Shown in pieces: positions 42,614 through 55,382 of a stretch of DNA of 64,000 nucleotides (within the stretch, counting starts at the first letter, position 1; each line of letters begins with the position of its first letter). This DNA comes from CALBJU01 sp965247125 (GTDB taxonomy: Bacteria > Bacteroidota > Rhodothermia > Rhodothermales > UBA10348), in the NCBI GenBank assembly GCA_965247125.1, contig CBDFGO010000001.1:310001-374000 (forward strand), in the 5' to 3' direction. A program made the position numbers and the translations under genes. The notes beneath the pieces are model-generated. The model worked only from the letters and a program-made list of their open reading frames with translations, was not told where the DNA came from and ran no database searches.

Positions 42614-45600
42614 ATGCTTCGAAAAAGTTTTCTCCTCGCACTGACGCTACTCATGCTGACGGCACTGGCCGTTCCCGAGCAGGCATCAGCTCAATCAGTG
42701 GAGTGCCAGATTTGTACTGGTGAAGGCAAGCCGAAAGTCACGTCCCTCACGTTTCGCTTTAATGGTCCGGATCCAAAGTTCATTCTGATCCAGGACAAGG
42801 ACAATGTCAATACGTATTTCTCGGGCATTGTAAATCCCGGCGAAGAGTTCACCGCCAATGGAACGTCAACCGACGGAAAATTCCACAAGAATGATCTCGA
42901 TATGGTCATTCTTTCCAGCGACCCAGGCCTTCCCTATGACACGGACTACGATGGAGGAGACATTGACGTTATAACCATTCACGTCAGCTGTTCCAAGCCG
43001 TTGTTCTTCGGGATGGATCTGGCAGATCAGGAAGGCAAAGAGGACCCCAATCCAGAAGACCTCGGCAAGTTCACTCTCACCGGAGGTACCGACACAAATG
43101 GAGACGAGATCTGCGAGGTTCCTCCACCCCCACCCAGCTGCTCTATTTGTGATGGAGAGGGAAGTCCCAAGGTCACCTCTCTGACGTTTCGTTTCAACGG
43201 TGCAGATCCGAAGTTCATCCTGATCCAGGACAAGGACAATGACAATACGTATTTCTCGGGCATTGTAAATCCCGGCGAGGAGTTCACCGCCAGCGGAACG
43301 GACACTGACGGCAAGTTCCATCAGAATGATCTCGATATGATCATTCTTTCGAGCGACCCAGGAGCTCCTTATGACACTGCCTACGATGGCGGTGACATTG
43401 ACGTTATCACCATTCATGTCAGCTGTTCCAAGCCGTTGTTCTTCGGGATGGATCTGGCAGATCAGGAAGGCAAAGAGGACCCCAATCCAGAAGACCTCGG
43501 CAAGTTCACTCTCACCGGAGGTACCGACACAAATGGAGACGAGATCTGCGAGGTTCCTCCACCCCCACCCAGCTGCTCTATTTGTGATGGAGAGGGAAGT
43601 CCCAAGGTCACCTCTCTGACGTTCCGTTTCAACGGTGCAGATCCGAAGTTCATCCTGATCCAGGACAAGGACAATGACAATACTTATTTCTCGGGCATTG
43701 TAAATCCCGGCGAGGAGTTCACCGCCAACGGAACGGACACTGACGGCAAGTTCCATCAGAATGATCTCGATATGATCATTCTGGACAATGATCCAGGAGC
43801 CCCTTATAACACGGAATACGATGGCGGAGACATCGATGTGATTACAATTCACGTCAGTTGCTCCAAGCCGCTGTTTTTTGGAATGGATCTCGCCAATCAA
43901 CCAGGCAAAGAAGATCCAAATCCTGAAGATCTGGGCAAGTTTACTCTTACCGGTGGCACCGACACGAACGGGGACGCGATCTGTAGAATCGATCTCGAAC
44001 TCGAAAAAACGGTGGATGGCCCCGATCAGGATGGTAAGTTTACCTACACGCTTACCGTAACTAATTCCTCCGACGCTCAGGTAACCGCGACAAACGTCTT
44101 CGTCACGGACATCCTGCCTGCAGGCCTTATTTACGAAAACGATGCGATAGCCTCTCAAGGCGCCTATGCACATCCTGTCTGGGATGTTGGTTCGCTGGCC
44201 ATATCAGCATCTGCCACACTCACCTTCAAGGTCTCGCTGAACCCCCAGGGCGGAGAGACACGAAACTGCGCCGAAGTAACCGGTGCCACAGAAGGCGATA
44301 TAGATTCAACGCCGGGCAACGGTGTCGACAACGACGAAGATGACCAGGACTGCATCGATCTGCCTATCATCGACCTCGAACTTGAGAAATCGGTAAGTGC
44401 GCCCGATCAGAACGGCAACGTGACTTATACGGTTACGGTGACGAACCAGGGCTCAAGCACCGCAACGGGCGTCGTCGTAACAGACAACCTGCCCGCAGGT
44501 GTTAGCTACGTCTCTCACAATGCAAGCCAGGGCGCCTACGATCCGAACACTGGTCTCTGGACCATCGGAACGATGAATGCGAACGATGTCGTCACACTGA
44601 CCATCGTCGCACATCTGCTCTTCAACCAGTCTACGATCGTTAACTGTGCAGAAGTAAGCGCGGCCGATCAGAACGACATCGATTCGACGCCGGGTAATGC
44701 TCACCTCGTGAACGAAGACGACAATGACTGTACCCCCGAGATCGATCTCGAACTCGAGAAGTCGGTCAGCCCGCCGGATCACAACAACAACGTGACCTAC
44801 ATCGTCACGGTGACGAACAAGGGTCCAGACACGGCAACGGGCGTCGTCGTAACAGATAACCTGCCCGCAGGCGTAAGCTATGTGTCTCACAATGCGAGCC
44901 AGGGTGCATACGATCCGAACACGGGTCTCTGGATCATCGGAACGATGAACAAGGACGACGTCGTCACGCTGACGATTGTCGCGCACCTGCTTTTCAATCA
45001 GTCTACAACAATCAACTGCGCCGAAGTAAGCGCGGCCGACCAAAATGATATCGACTCCACGCCCGGGAATGCTAACCAGGTGAGCGAGGACGATGATGAT
45101 TGTACCCCTGAAGAACCTGAAATCGACCTCGAACTCGAGAAGTCGGTCAGTTCGCCAGACCAAAACGGCAACGTGACCTATACCGTCACCGTGACGAATC
45201 AAGGTCCAGGCACGGCAACCGGCGTCGTAGTGACAGACAACCTGCCCGCAGGTGTCAGCTACGTGTCTCACAATGCGAGCCAGGGCGCCTACGTTCCGAA
45301 TACAGGTCTCTGGACCATCGGAACGATGAATGCGAACGATGTCGTTACGCTGACAATCGTCGCGCACCTCCTCTTCAATCAGTCGACGATCGTGAACTGC
45401 GCCGAAGTAAGCGCGGCCAACGAAACCGATATCGACTCAACACCTGGAAATGCCGACCAGGTGGACGAAGACGACAATGCTTGTACCCCAGAAATCGACC
45501 TCGAACTCGAGAAGTCTGTCAGCGCGCCGGATCATAACGGCAACGTGACCTACACCGTCACGGTGACCAACCAGGGTCCGGACACGGCAACGGGCGTCGT

Positions 45601-48600
45601 CGTAACAGACAACCTGCCCGCAGGCGTCAGCTATGTGTCTCACAATGCCAGCCAGGGCGCCTACGTTCCGAATACGGGTCTCTGGACTATCGGAACGATG
45701 AATGCCAACGATGTTGTCACGCTGACCATCGTCGCGCATCTGCTCTACAACGAATCTACAATCGTGAACTGCGCAGAAGTCAGCGCAGCCGACCAGAACG
45801 ACATCGACTCGACACCGGGTAATGCCAACCAGGTGGACGAAGACGACAACGATTGTACCCCAGAAATCGACCTCGAACTCGAGAAGTCTGTCAGCGCCCC
45901 CGACCAGAACGGCAACGTGACCTACACCGTCACGGTGACGAATCAAGGTCCAGACACGGCAACTGGCGTCGTAGTGACAGACAACCTGCCCGCAGGTGTG
46001 AGCTATGTGTCTCACAATGCAAGCCAGGGCGCCTACGTTCCGAATACAGGTCTCTGGACCATCGGAACGATGAATGCGAACGATGTCGTCACGCTGACCA
46101 TCGTTGCTCATCTACTCTACAATCAGTCTACGATCATCAACTGCGCCGAAGTGAGCGCGGCCAACGAACCCGATATTGACTCGACCCCTGGAAACGCTAA
46201 CCAGGTGGACGAAGACGACAACGACTGTACGCCTGAAATCGACCTCGAACTCGAGAAGTCGGTCAGCGCCCCGGATCATAACGGCAACGTGACCTACACC
46301 GTCACGGTGACGAATCAAGGTCCAGACACGGCGACTGGCGTCGTCGTGACGGATAACCTGCCCGCGGGCGTCAGCTACGTAAGCCACGTCGCGAGTCAGG
46401 GTGTCTACCTTCCAGGCTCAGGCCTCTGGACCATCGGAACGATGAATGCAAACGATGTCGTCACGCTGACCATCGTCGCGCATCTGCTTGGCAACCAGTC
46501 TACGACGGTCAACTGCGCCGAAGTGAGCGCGGCCGACCAGAACGACATCGACTCGACGCCGGGTAACGCTAACCAGGTGAGCGAAGACGATGACGATTGT
46601 AATCCTGAAGAGCCCGAGATCGACCTTGAACTCGAGAAGTCGGTCAGTTCGCCAGACCAAAACGGCAACGTGACCTATACCGTCACCGTGACGAATCAAG
46701 GTCCAGGCACGGCAACCGGCGTCGTCGTGACCGACAACCTGCCAGCAGGTGTCAGCTACGTGAGCCATAATGCGAGCCAGGGCGCCTACGTTCCGAATAC
46801 AGGTCTCTGGACCATCGGTACGATGAATGCAAACGATGTCGTTACGCTGACCATCGTCGCGCACCTCCTCTTCAATCAGTCGACGATCGTGAACTGCGCC
46901 GAAGTAAGCGCGGCCAACGAAACCGATATCGACTCAACACCTGGAAATGCCGACCAGGTGGACGAAGACGACAATGCTTGTACCCCAGAAATCGACCTCG
47001 AACTGGAGAAATCAGTTAGTGCACCGGACCAGAATGGCAACGTGACCTATACGGTCACAGTGACGAACAAGGGTCCAGACACGGCAACGGGCGTCGTCGT
47101 AACAGACAACCTGCCCGCAGGCGTAAGCTATGTGTCTCACAATGCGAGCCAGGGTGCGTACGATCCGAACACAGGTCTCTGGATCATCGGAACGATGAAC
47201 AAGGACGATGTCGTTACGCTGACTATCGTTGCGCACCTGCTTGGCAATCAGTATACCACGATCAACTGCGCCGAAGTAAGCGCAGCCGACCAGAACGACA
47301 TCGACTCGACGCCGGGCAATGCTCATCTGACCAGTGAGGATGATGACGATTGTAATCCCGACGAGCCTGAGATCGACCTCGAACTTGAGAAATCAGTCAG
47401 TGCCCCTGATCAGAACGGCGACGTGACCTACACCGTCACGGTGACGAATCAAGGCCCAGGCACGGCAACAGGCGTCGTAGTGACCGACAACCTGCCAGCA
47501 GGCGTGAGCTATGTGTCTCACAATGCAAGCCAGGGCGCCTACGTTCCGAACACGGGTCTCTGGACCATCGGAACCATGAACGCGAACGATGTCGTTACAC
47601 TGACAATCGTCGCGCACCTGCTCTTCAATCAGTCTACGATTATCAACTGCGCAGAAGTGAGCGCAGCCAACGAAACCGACATCGACTCCACGCCGGGTAA
47701 TGCCAACCAGGTGAGCGAAGACGATGACGATTGTACCGGAGAAGTTGACATCGAGGTACTGAAAACTGCTTCAAATCTTACTCCAGGTTTCGGCGATCAG
47801 TTCACATATACCATTACGGTCACAAATAAGGGTCCAGACGATGCCAACAACCTGGTAATCGAGGATATCCTTCCTGCTGGTGTTAGCTACGTGTCTCACG
47901 TTACAAGCGCTGGTGTATACAACCCAGGCAACGGCCTCTGGACACTTCCATTCCTGGCGGCTTTCAATTCCGAAACACTGATGATCACCGTTCAGGTCAC
48001 CGGTGGCGGTGGTGGCGGCTTAGTGGACGGCGTTTACCGTCTGCACAACCATCCTGCCAACGGCCTGCAGCCTCCTGGATACGGCCTGCGTCTTGACGAG
48101 CTATTCGGCGGTCTCAGTGCCATCACATTCGATTTCGATCATCCGAACTCACTGGTTCTGATGACCATAAGCGGAAATGGTACCTCCATTCATATCGAAG
48201 GCGATGTGTTCGGTGGATATGACGCGGGTGCAGCCTACGATCCTGCTCTGTCGGGTCTCTGGGATCTCGATTACACCTTTGCCAATGTTGTCTCAAATGT
48301 ACCGGCTGACGATGATCTTCACGTCGACGATAATAACTCTGAGGTCAGCACCGGAACCATCATTCCGCAGTTTGGCACGGTCCACTTTGCAGCGTTTACC
48401 GTTTACGACTTGCTCGACAAATCTGATGGCGTGCGCTCATTCCGTCTTGGCGACGAAGATAATGACCTCGGCTTCCAAGGATTCCTTGGAATCAGCGGTT
48501 GGGGATGGCTACAACACGGGCTGAATGGCAACGTGTCGCACACCCCGATCTCTGATTGGGTCTTCACAGCTCTACCGATAAACGACAGCATTACCAACTG

Positions 48601-51600
48601 CGCCGAGCTCATCCAAGTGGATGAAACGGACTCAGATTCAATTCCAGACGATGGTGAAGGCGACGATTACAGCTGCGTCACCGTAAATCCGGGCGATCCG
48701 GAGATTGATCTTTCTCTAGAGAAAAATGTCGATCTGTCCCAGGCGTCGGTTGGAGATACAATCCACTACACTCTTGCCGTAACAAATGACGCGGGAGCAA
48801 ATGCCGTCGCGACAAACATCACCGTCGTTGACATGCTTCCTCCGGGAGTAACCGTCGTTGACACCACCCCTGCTGCAAATGTGATTGTTGACAATCCAGG
48901 AGGAACGGTCACGTGGTTCATTCCTGCCCTGGCGCCGGGTCAAACCGTGTTCCTCGACATTGAAGCGGTACTCACTAGTGCAGGTGTAAAAACGAACTGT
49001 GCTGAAATCACGGCCGCCGATCAGCCAACACCAGGCGAAGTTTACGGTAATGGCAACGGAACGGATTACGATTGTGCGACAACCACAACGGATGATCCGT
49101 TCATCGACCTCTCGATGGTCAAACATGCTTTCCCCGTCAATCCGGGCGTCGGCGACATCGTCGATTACGAAATTCGTGTACGAAACGACGGGATCGCCAC
49201 CGCATTCGGCATCACCGTTGTTGACAACGTTCCTCCGGGTCTCTCGATCGTGAGCACCAATCCGATCGTAAACGTCACGGTAAATAATTTCACGAACGTA
49301 GTGAGTTGGTTTATTCCGAGCCTGACTTCCGGTAGCGAGGTTATTCTGCACATCTTCGTACAGGTTGACGATCCTGGCACATGGAATAACTGCGCCGAAG
49401 TAGTGTCTGCAATCGGTTTTGATCCGGATTCTACTCCTGGCGACGGAATGGGTGACGATTATGACTGCGCCAAGACCGAAACGCCAGATCCAACCATCGA
49501 TCTGTCTCTCGAGAAGACGGTTGACGATGCGAATCCAAACATCGGCCAGAACATCACGTTTACTCTTTCTGTAACGAATGCCAACTCGGCAACGGAAGCA
49601 GCAACCAATGTTGTAGTCGAAGACCAGCTTCCTGCTGGCCTCATGTTTGTCGGTCCAGCACCTGCAGGTGTCACCGTTTCGATCACGGGCCTCATCACCT
49701 GGGATGTTGGAACAGTTGGTATCGGCGTTACCAAGTCAGTCGACTTGGTCGTGAAGCTTATTTTTGGAGTCCTGCAGGTCAACTGTGCCCAGGTAACGGC
49801 AGCCGATCAGGACGATGTGGACTCTATTCCGGATAACGGCGTCCAGAATGGCGAGGACGATCAGGACTGTGTGACAATTACTCCGGATCTCGTGCCCGAT
49901 GACCTCATGTGTTATCTGGTTGCGGACAATCAGGATCATCTCGGCAGTGACGATGTGCTGACATACATCACAACTTTCCCAGTGGAAGTCGAAGTCGGAA
50001 ATACAGGCACGCAGAATATCAATGCCATCGAGTACGTCGGTGAATTCGGCAAGCTTTACGCTTCTGATGGGAATCGTTTCGGTACGCTCCATCAGGGTAC
50101 GGGAGTCTTCTCGGCCATTGGGTTCTTTGGCGCAGGTTTTGGATCGCAGGGGGCAAAGAACTTCGACAACGTCGATGGTTTGGCGCTCGATCCGTTCACG
50201 GGCATTCTCTACGGAACCGTCCGCACGAACGCCGATGATCTGCTGATCCAGATCAACCTCGTCACTGGAGCTGCAGTGCTCAACGCATTCGGCCCTGGAC
50301 AGACTTACGTGGTCATTCCTTCCGTTCTGGGTCTCAGCAATGTTGATGACATCGCCATTCGGGTCAGTACAGGCATCATGTATGGCGTGATGAATGGTGC
50401 TGGAAACACGCGTCTTGTCACTATCGACAAAGCGACGGGTGCAAGTGCCAATCAGGTGCTCCTGGATGTTACAAATGTTCGCGGTCTCGCATTCCGGGCT
50501 GACGGCGTCCTCCTTGGATCGCTTGCCTCTACTATCAACGAAGTACGCAGCATCAACATCGGGAATGGCGCGACGGCTCTGATTGCGAACCTGGGTATCA
50601 ACGGCAACTTCGATTACGAGGCCATCACCTGTAATACCAATCTGCCTAACTGGCTCTCCGGAACCGTATTCCTGGATAACAACGAGAATGCAGTGTTTGA
50701 CGGTGGAGACGTCGGTCAGGTCGGTGTGCTCGTAAATCTATACAGAGACAACGGCTTCCTTGGTGTGTTTGATGGTCCAGACATGTTTGTCGGCTCTTTG
50801 ATCACCAACGGTAACGGTGACTACCACTTCCCGATTCTGGACACGGGAAATTTCATCATTGTGACAGATCTTGGTACCTATCCTGCTGGAGCGGTTCTGA
50901 CGACGGACAATGTGGAAACTGCGTTTTTCAATGGATTTGGCCAGAATGATCCGGATAACGACTTTGGCTTCAAGATTGAACCAATCATTCTCGGCTCAAT
51001 TGGTGACTTCATTTTTGATGACGCGAATGCCAACGGCGTTCAGGACATCGGTGAGATCGGTATCGGTGGCGTGCTTGTGCGCCTCTATTCTGGTGCGTGC
51101 CCGGCCTTCGGTGCACCTATCGCCACCCGCGTCTCGAATCCAGCAGGGGGTTACGACTTCACCTCGCTGCCCGCAGGTACGTACTGTGTGGACGTCGATG
51201 ACTTCACCGTTCCGGCTGGTTATGTCCACACGACAGCCAACGACCCGATGACGGTGATGCTGGCTAACGCGGAGGATTTCAATCTTGCTGACTTTGGATA
51301 TTTCTTCGACCCAGTCGCGGCACAGGCCGACCTCGAACTCACAAAAGAAGTGGATACGAGTTCTCCTGCCCTCGACGACGTCGTTACGTTCACTATCACG
51401 ATAACGAACCATGGTCCGGCAGATGCCACAGGACTGATCGTGCGTGACATCATCCCGGTTGGCCTCGTCTTCCAGGACTACACGTCAACCTTCGGATCGT
51501 TTGAAGCGAACAAGCTTGGATTCTGGACTATCGGAAATCTGGCGGTCGGCCACACGCAGGTACTTACAATCCGCACGAAGGTCGTGATAACCAACATGAT

Positions 51601-53829
51601 TGAGAACATCGCTCAGGTGTCTCACGTGGATCAGGAGGATCCTGACTCGACTCCAGGAAATGGCGTTCCGAGTGAAGACGATCAAGACAACGCACTCGTT
51701 GAGAGCCGTGGACCGGGATCCGTCGGTGACATCATTCGCGTAGAGTGCGCAGATATGGGTACGGTCAACGCGTTGCAGTACAGCACCTTCGACCATCAAA
51801 TCTATTCCGGAACGGAAGTGGGAAGTCTGCACATCTCAAATGATGATGGTCAGAACTGGCCTGTATTCCTGAATACCGACAACGATGCGCCAATTCGGGA
51901 TATCGTGATCAATACGTTCGGTGACGTCTACGCTGGAACCTTTGGAGACGGCGTCTACGTCTCCTTCAATCAGGGTGATAACTGGACGAATATTGGTCCC
52001 GTGCTTGCAGACGTCAACGACCTTGACGTCGACGACAACACGAACTACGTCTACGCCGCTGTTAACGGCAAAGTCATTGTCTACAATGGCGTTGTCTGGA
52101 GCACGGTTGGCGTCGGCTCGAACCCGTTCGTTGGTGAGCAGGTACTGGCCGTCGTCTACGACGAGAATAACGGACGCCTTCTGGCGAGCTCTGCCGGTAG
52201 CGGTGTGTTCAAGTTTGAAGGTGGCGTCTGGACGGCTGCGAATGGCGGTCTTTCCGTTGGGAAAATCAACACCTTGTTCCGTGGTCCAAACGGCGAAATT
52301 CTCGCCGGTACGAACAGCAATGGAGTCTACATCTTCGGTGGCGTGAATTGGTTCCAGTTTGGTATGGGCCTCGATGGAGAGCCTATCGAATCCCTGGGAT
52401 CCGGACCGAATGGTGAACTGCTCGCTGGCGCGAGAGAGTCCGGCGCCTACTTCTACAATTTCATCATAGGTGAATGGGTGTCAATCGGCAATCTGCCTGT
52501 CTTCACCGTCAGCGCGATAACTGGTGGGCCGCTTGGCGAAGTATATGCCGGTGCCCCTGGAGAAGGTATCTATCTCATCTTTGATCAAGACTTTGACGGA
52601 ATTCCTGACATTGCCTATCAGGTTGCCAATTTCATGACCAGTGCCGTCATTCAGGACCTCGTGATCGCTCCAAATGGCGACATGTGGGCGGCGACGTACG
52701 GCTACGGCATCCTCTACTCGAGCGATGGTGGAAATTGCTGGACGCGAATGAATCGCGGTCTCGATAATCTCTACACATTTGCCATCGAACGCCGTACAGA
52801 CGGTACCCTCTTCATCGGCATCTGGGCGGACGGACTGGGTGGAATCTGGCGCTCGCATGATGGTGGACGTAATTGGGTATTCCTCGCGTTACCGACTCGT
52901 CAGATCATTTCCCTCGCGATTGACCCGATGAACGAAAACATTATCTACGCCGGCGCTAATATTGCCGGTGGGGGTGCACTCTTCAAATCGATCAACGGTG
53001 GGACAACTGGGCTCCGGTCGGCAATTTCATTCAGCCGGTCTGGTCTGTAACAGTCGATCCGAATGATTCCAACCACGTGCTGGTAGGAACGCTCGGAGAC
53101 GGAGTACATGAATCCTTCGACATGGGTCTCACGTTTACTCAGATTGGTTCGCCGATCAACGGACTGGTGAATGCCTATGTATTCGATCTGGCCTTCGCGC
53201 CATTTGGCACACCGTACGCGGGCCAGCTGTTCGCGGCGACCGACGCAGGCGTCTATCGGTTCGACGAATTCGCCCAGACGTGGTCCCTCTTCGGCATCGG
53301 AAGTGAAGTGTTCCAGTTCCGTACTCTCGCTTTCGTAGGCCTCGAAATATTCGGTGGCACGTGGAACGCAGGAGTTGTACAGTACAGCGCACTCACTAAT
53401 GAGTGGAATGACTTCGGCCTGGCCGATATACCGGTCATTGCGTTCGCTGTCCACGAACAGACGCAGACGTTGGTCATTGGTACCAGCGGATCCGGGGTAT
53501 TTCTCGCACAGAATATGAGTCTCTCGACAGGTGTCGAGGATGAGATCCTGGATGGTGAAATCCCGACCACATTCGCACTGCTGCAGAACTATCCGAACCC
53601 GTTCAATCCGCAGACGACTATTCCGTTTGATGTGCGCAAGACAGCGCACGTAACGGTCGGCGTCTACGATGTGCTGGGACGTAGGGTCGGACTGCTGGTT
53701 GACGGTCAGATGGCTGCCGGACAACACCAGATTACCTGGTTTGCCGGTGACGTTCCAAGTGGAACGTACCTCATCCGCATGGAAGCGGGCGGCCGCGTCT
53801 TCACAAGAAGCATGGTTCTGCTCAAGTAA
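42614..53829 (+). CDS. Giant secreted DUF11-repeat protein with T9SS sorting domain (single-base frameshift at about 53000)
   Basis: The start is placed at ATG 42614 because MLRKSFLLALTLLMLTALAV is a clear signal peptide; the frame is open from 42503. In order: three copies of a ~143-residue ICDGEGSPKVTSLTFRFNG domain; about 14 DUF11-like adhesin repeats (IDLELEKSV...VTVTNQG...NLPAGVSY); a YncE-like propeller; two SdrD B-like repeats (DDANANGVQDIGEIGIGG); another DUF11; BNR-like repeats (SSDGGNCW, SHDGGRNW); and a T9SS type A sorting domain (LLQNYPNPFNPQTTIPFDV...VLLK). At 53000-53002, GGG where GGGG is expected breaks the frame after SINGG; the other frame resumes DNWAPVGNFIQPVWSV. Total about 3,740 residues, probably exported to the surface. 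Confidence 0.9.
42695..43990 (+). repeat. Three tandem ~430-bp repeats encoding the N-terminal domain of the giant protein
   Basis: Units begin near 42698, 43135 and 43564. Units 2 and 3 are nearly identical in DNA, including the proline-rich linker CEVPPPPPSCSIC. Recent duplication is likely. Confidence 0.85.
44370..47745 (+). repeat. Nine near-identical ~375-bp tandem repeats within the giant gene
   Basis: Units beginning IDLELEKSV lie near 44370, 44740, 45120, 45490, 45865, 46237, 46617, 46987 and 47367. Each encodes one DUF11-like domain ending in a calcium-site-like NQVDEDDNDC acidic stretch. Unit boundaries alternate between CTPEIDLE and CTPEEPEIDLE, suggesting that some units were duplicated in blocks. 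The flanking DUF11 domains are much more diverged. Confidence 0.9.
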
Positions 53830-53850
53830 TATTCGTTTGAAGATGCAAGC

Positions 53851-53883
53851 GCGGGTCTGGTCGGTTTAATCGGCCAGACCCGC
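53851..53883 (+). terminator. Terminator of the giant gene
   Basis: GCGGGTCTGGTCG (53851-53863) pairs with CGGCCAGACCCGC (53871-53883), one G-T, with a seven-base loop, followed by TCTTCGTTT. It lies 22 bases after the stop codon. Confidence 0.8.
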
Positions 53884-54143
53884 TCTTCGTTTACGGCACT
53901 TCATAACAATGGGAAAGGGGCCGATACTATCCGGAACAAGGCCTCCTTCAGCCATCACATGTTCGAAAACACCCCCATACTAGGACCGCGAACGGCTTAT
54001 ACCACCCACGATGATCTCGTGAGGAAGGCGCGCTCCGGAAAAGCCAGAAGGGCCGTCTCCAGAGTCAGAAAACTTCGGATTGATTCATCTGCGAAGCGAT
54101 TGGTCGGTCGACAAACCAGCTTCAGAACCCAAAAACGACCCGC

Positions 54144-55382
54144 TCAACGAACGGCGAGCTGAGCCGATTCGGTTGAGAGTGTAGCAACACCAGGTGGAAG
54201 ATCTACTTCTGGAAGCCGAGCAGAATCACAGAGTTTAGACCAGGTGGATTCGCTGGGGCGCGGATTGGGCTCCGCCCAAGCCGCGCCCCGCGTGCTTTTC
54301 ATGAGAACCAGATCTCCACAACGACCCACAACGTAGTCCCTCGTGAGCGGAATCTTCCCACAGGGCGTATCCAAGACGTACTTCGGGATTGCGAACCCGG
54401 TTAATCGACCCTGAAGTTCGTGCATGAGATGCATCCCTTCTTCAATCGATGTTCGGAAATGGGCCGTTCCGCCAATCAGTTGGGCCTGATACAGGTAGTA
54501 GGGACGAACCCGCATGCGCACCAGTCCATCACAGAGTTTTCGCAATGTCGATGCATCGTCATTTATGCCGCGCAGCAACACGGTCTGGTTACCGACTGGA
54601 ACGCCGGCACGAAGAAGTCGATCGATGGCCGCACCTGCCTGCTCAGTCAACTCACGAAGGTGATTGAAATGCGTGTTGAGCCAGACAGGGTGGTGAGCCG
54701 AAAGGATCTGGCATAGCTCAGGCGTAATGCGCTGGGGGAGTTTCACCGGCATTCGGGATCCGATTCTGATAATCCCAACGTGTGGAATCGCCCGCAACTG
54801 GCTCAGCAACCACTCGATATTCTGGTCACCCAGCGTCAGGGGATCGCCCCCGGTGAGCAGAACGTCATGAATTTCTTCGTGTGCCGCGATATACGCGATC
54901 GCCTCCTTCAGTTCACTTTTCCGCATCATGAATTCCGCTTCGCCCACCATACGCTTTCGCAGGCAGTACCTACAGTAAATCGCGCACTGACTGGTCACGC
55001 AGAATGCGACACGATCATCATAATTGTGAATGAGGTTTTTCACTGGTGAGTGACCAACCTCTTCCAGTGGGTCCTCAACGCCAACAATATCGGGAGCCAG
55101 CTCATCAGGGAGCGGAATGACCTGTCGCCTCACCGGGCAAGTGTGATCGTCCGGATCCATGAGAGAGGCGTAATATGGGGTTATTGACCACTGAAACACG
55201 TCTTTTGTGTCTCTGATCGCCTCTATTTCGGCAATGGACGGCTGCAAATACGCCTCCAGCTCTTCCACCGTACGAACGCGATTTCGCATGTGCCAGCGCC
55301 AGTCGTTCCAGTCGTCCGAAGACATCTGGGGGGTGGTCGTCGGGCGTTCCAATTCTGAAATTGAATCCGGGATAACTGTCAT
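54144..55382 (-). CDS. KamA-family radical SAM enzyme (lysine 2,3-aminomutase-like)
   Basis: This 412-residue protein has the radical SAM cluster motif CAIYCRYC (CxxxCxxC) near 145, VLLTGGDPLTLGDQNIEWLL near 190, IIRIGSRMPVKLPQRIT near 220, and RPYYLYQAQLIGGTAHFRTSIEEG near 310, which bears PLP/lysine-site residues of the family. The typical PLP lysine region is AIPKYVLDTPCGKIPL near 350. The family interconverts alpha- and beta-lysine or acts on glutamate or elongation factor P lysine. It overlaps the ATP-grasp gene upstream by four bases. Confidence 0.9.
   Translation of the reverse strand: MTVIPDSISELERPTTTPQMSSDDWNDWRWHMRNRVRTVEELEAYLQPSIAEIEAIRDTKDVFQWSITPYYASLMDPDDHTCPVRRQVIPLPDELAPDIVGVEDPLEEVGHSPVKNLIHNYDDRVAFCVTSQCAIYCRYCLRKRMVGEAEFMMRKSELKEAIAYIAAHEEIHDVLLTGGDPLTLGDQNIEWLLSQLRAIPHVGIIRIGSRMPVKLPQRITPELCQILSAHHPVWLNTHFNHLRELTEQAGAAIDRLLRAGVPVGNQTVLLRGINDDASTLRKLCDGLVRMRVRPYYLYQAQLIGGTAHFRTSIEEGMHLMHELQGRLTGFAIPKYVLDTPCGKIPLTRDYVVGRCGDLVLMKSTRGAAWAEPNPRPSESTWSKLCDSARLPEVDLPPGVATLSTESAQLAVR

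Noticed and set aside
42866..46864. Long antisense frames (up to 435 codons) opposite the giant gene
   Set aside because: They mirror the repeat and codon bias of the plus-strand gene, lack recognised motifs and repeat with it.
53959..54162. 67-codon basic frame after the giant gene
   Set aside because: No start context, no motif, and it overlaps the 3' end of the KamA-like gene on the other strand.
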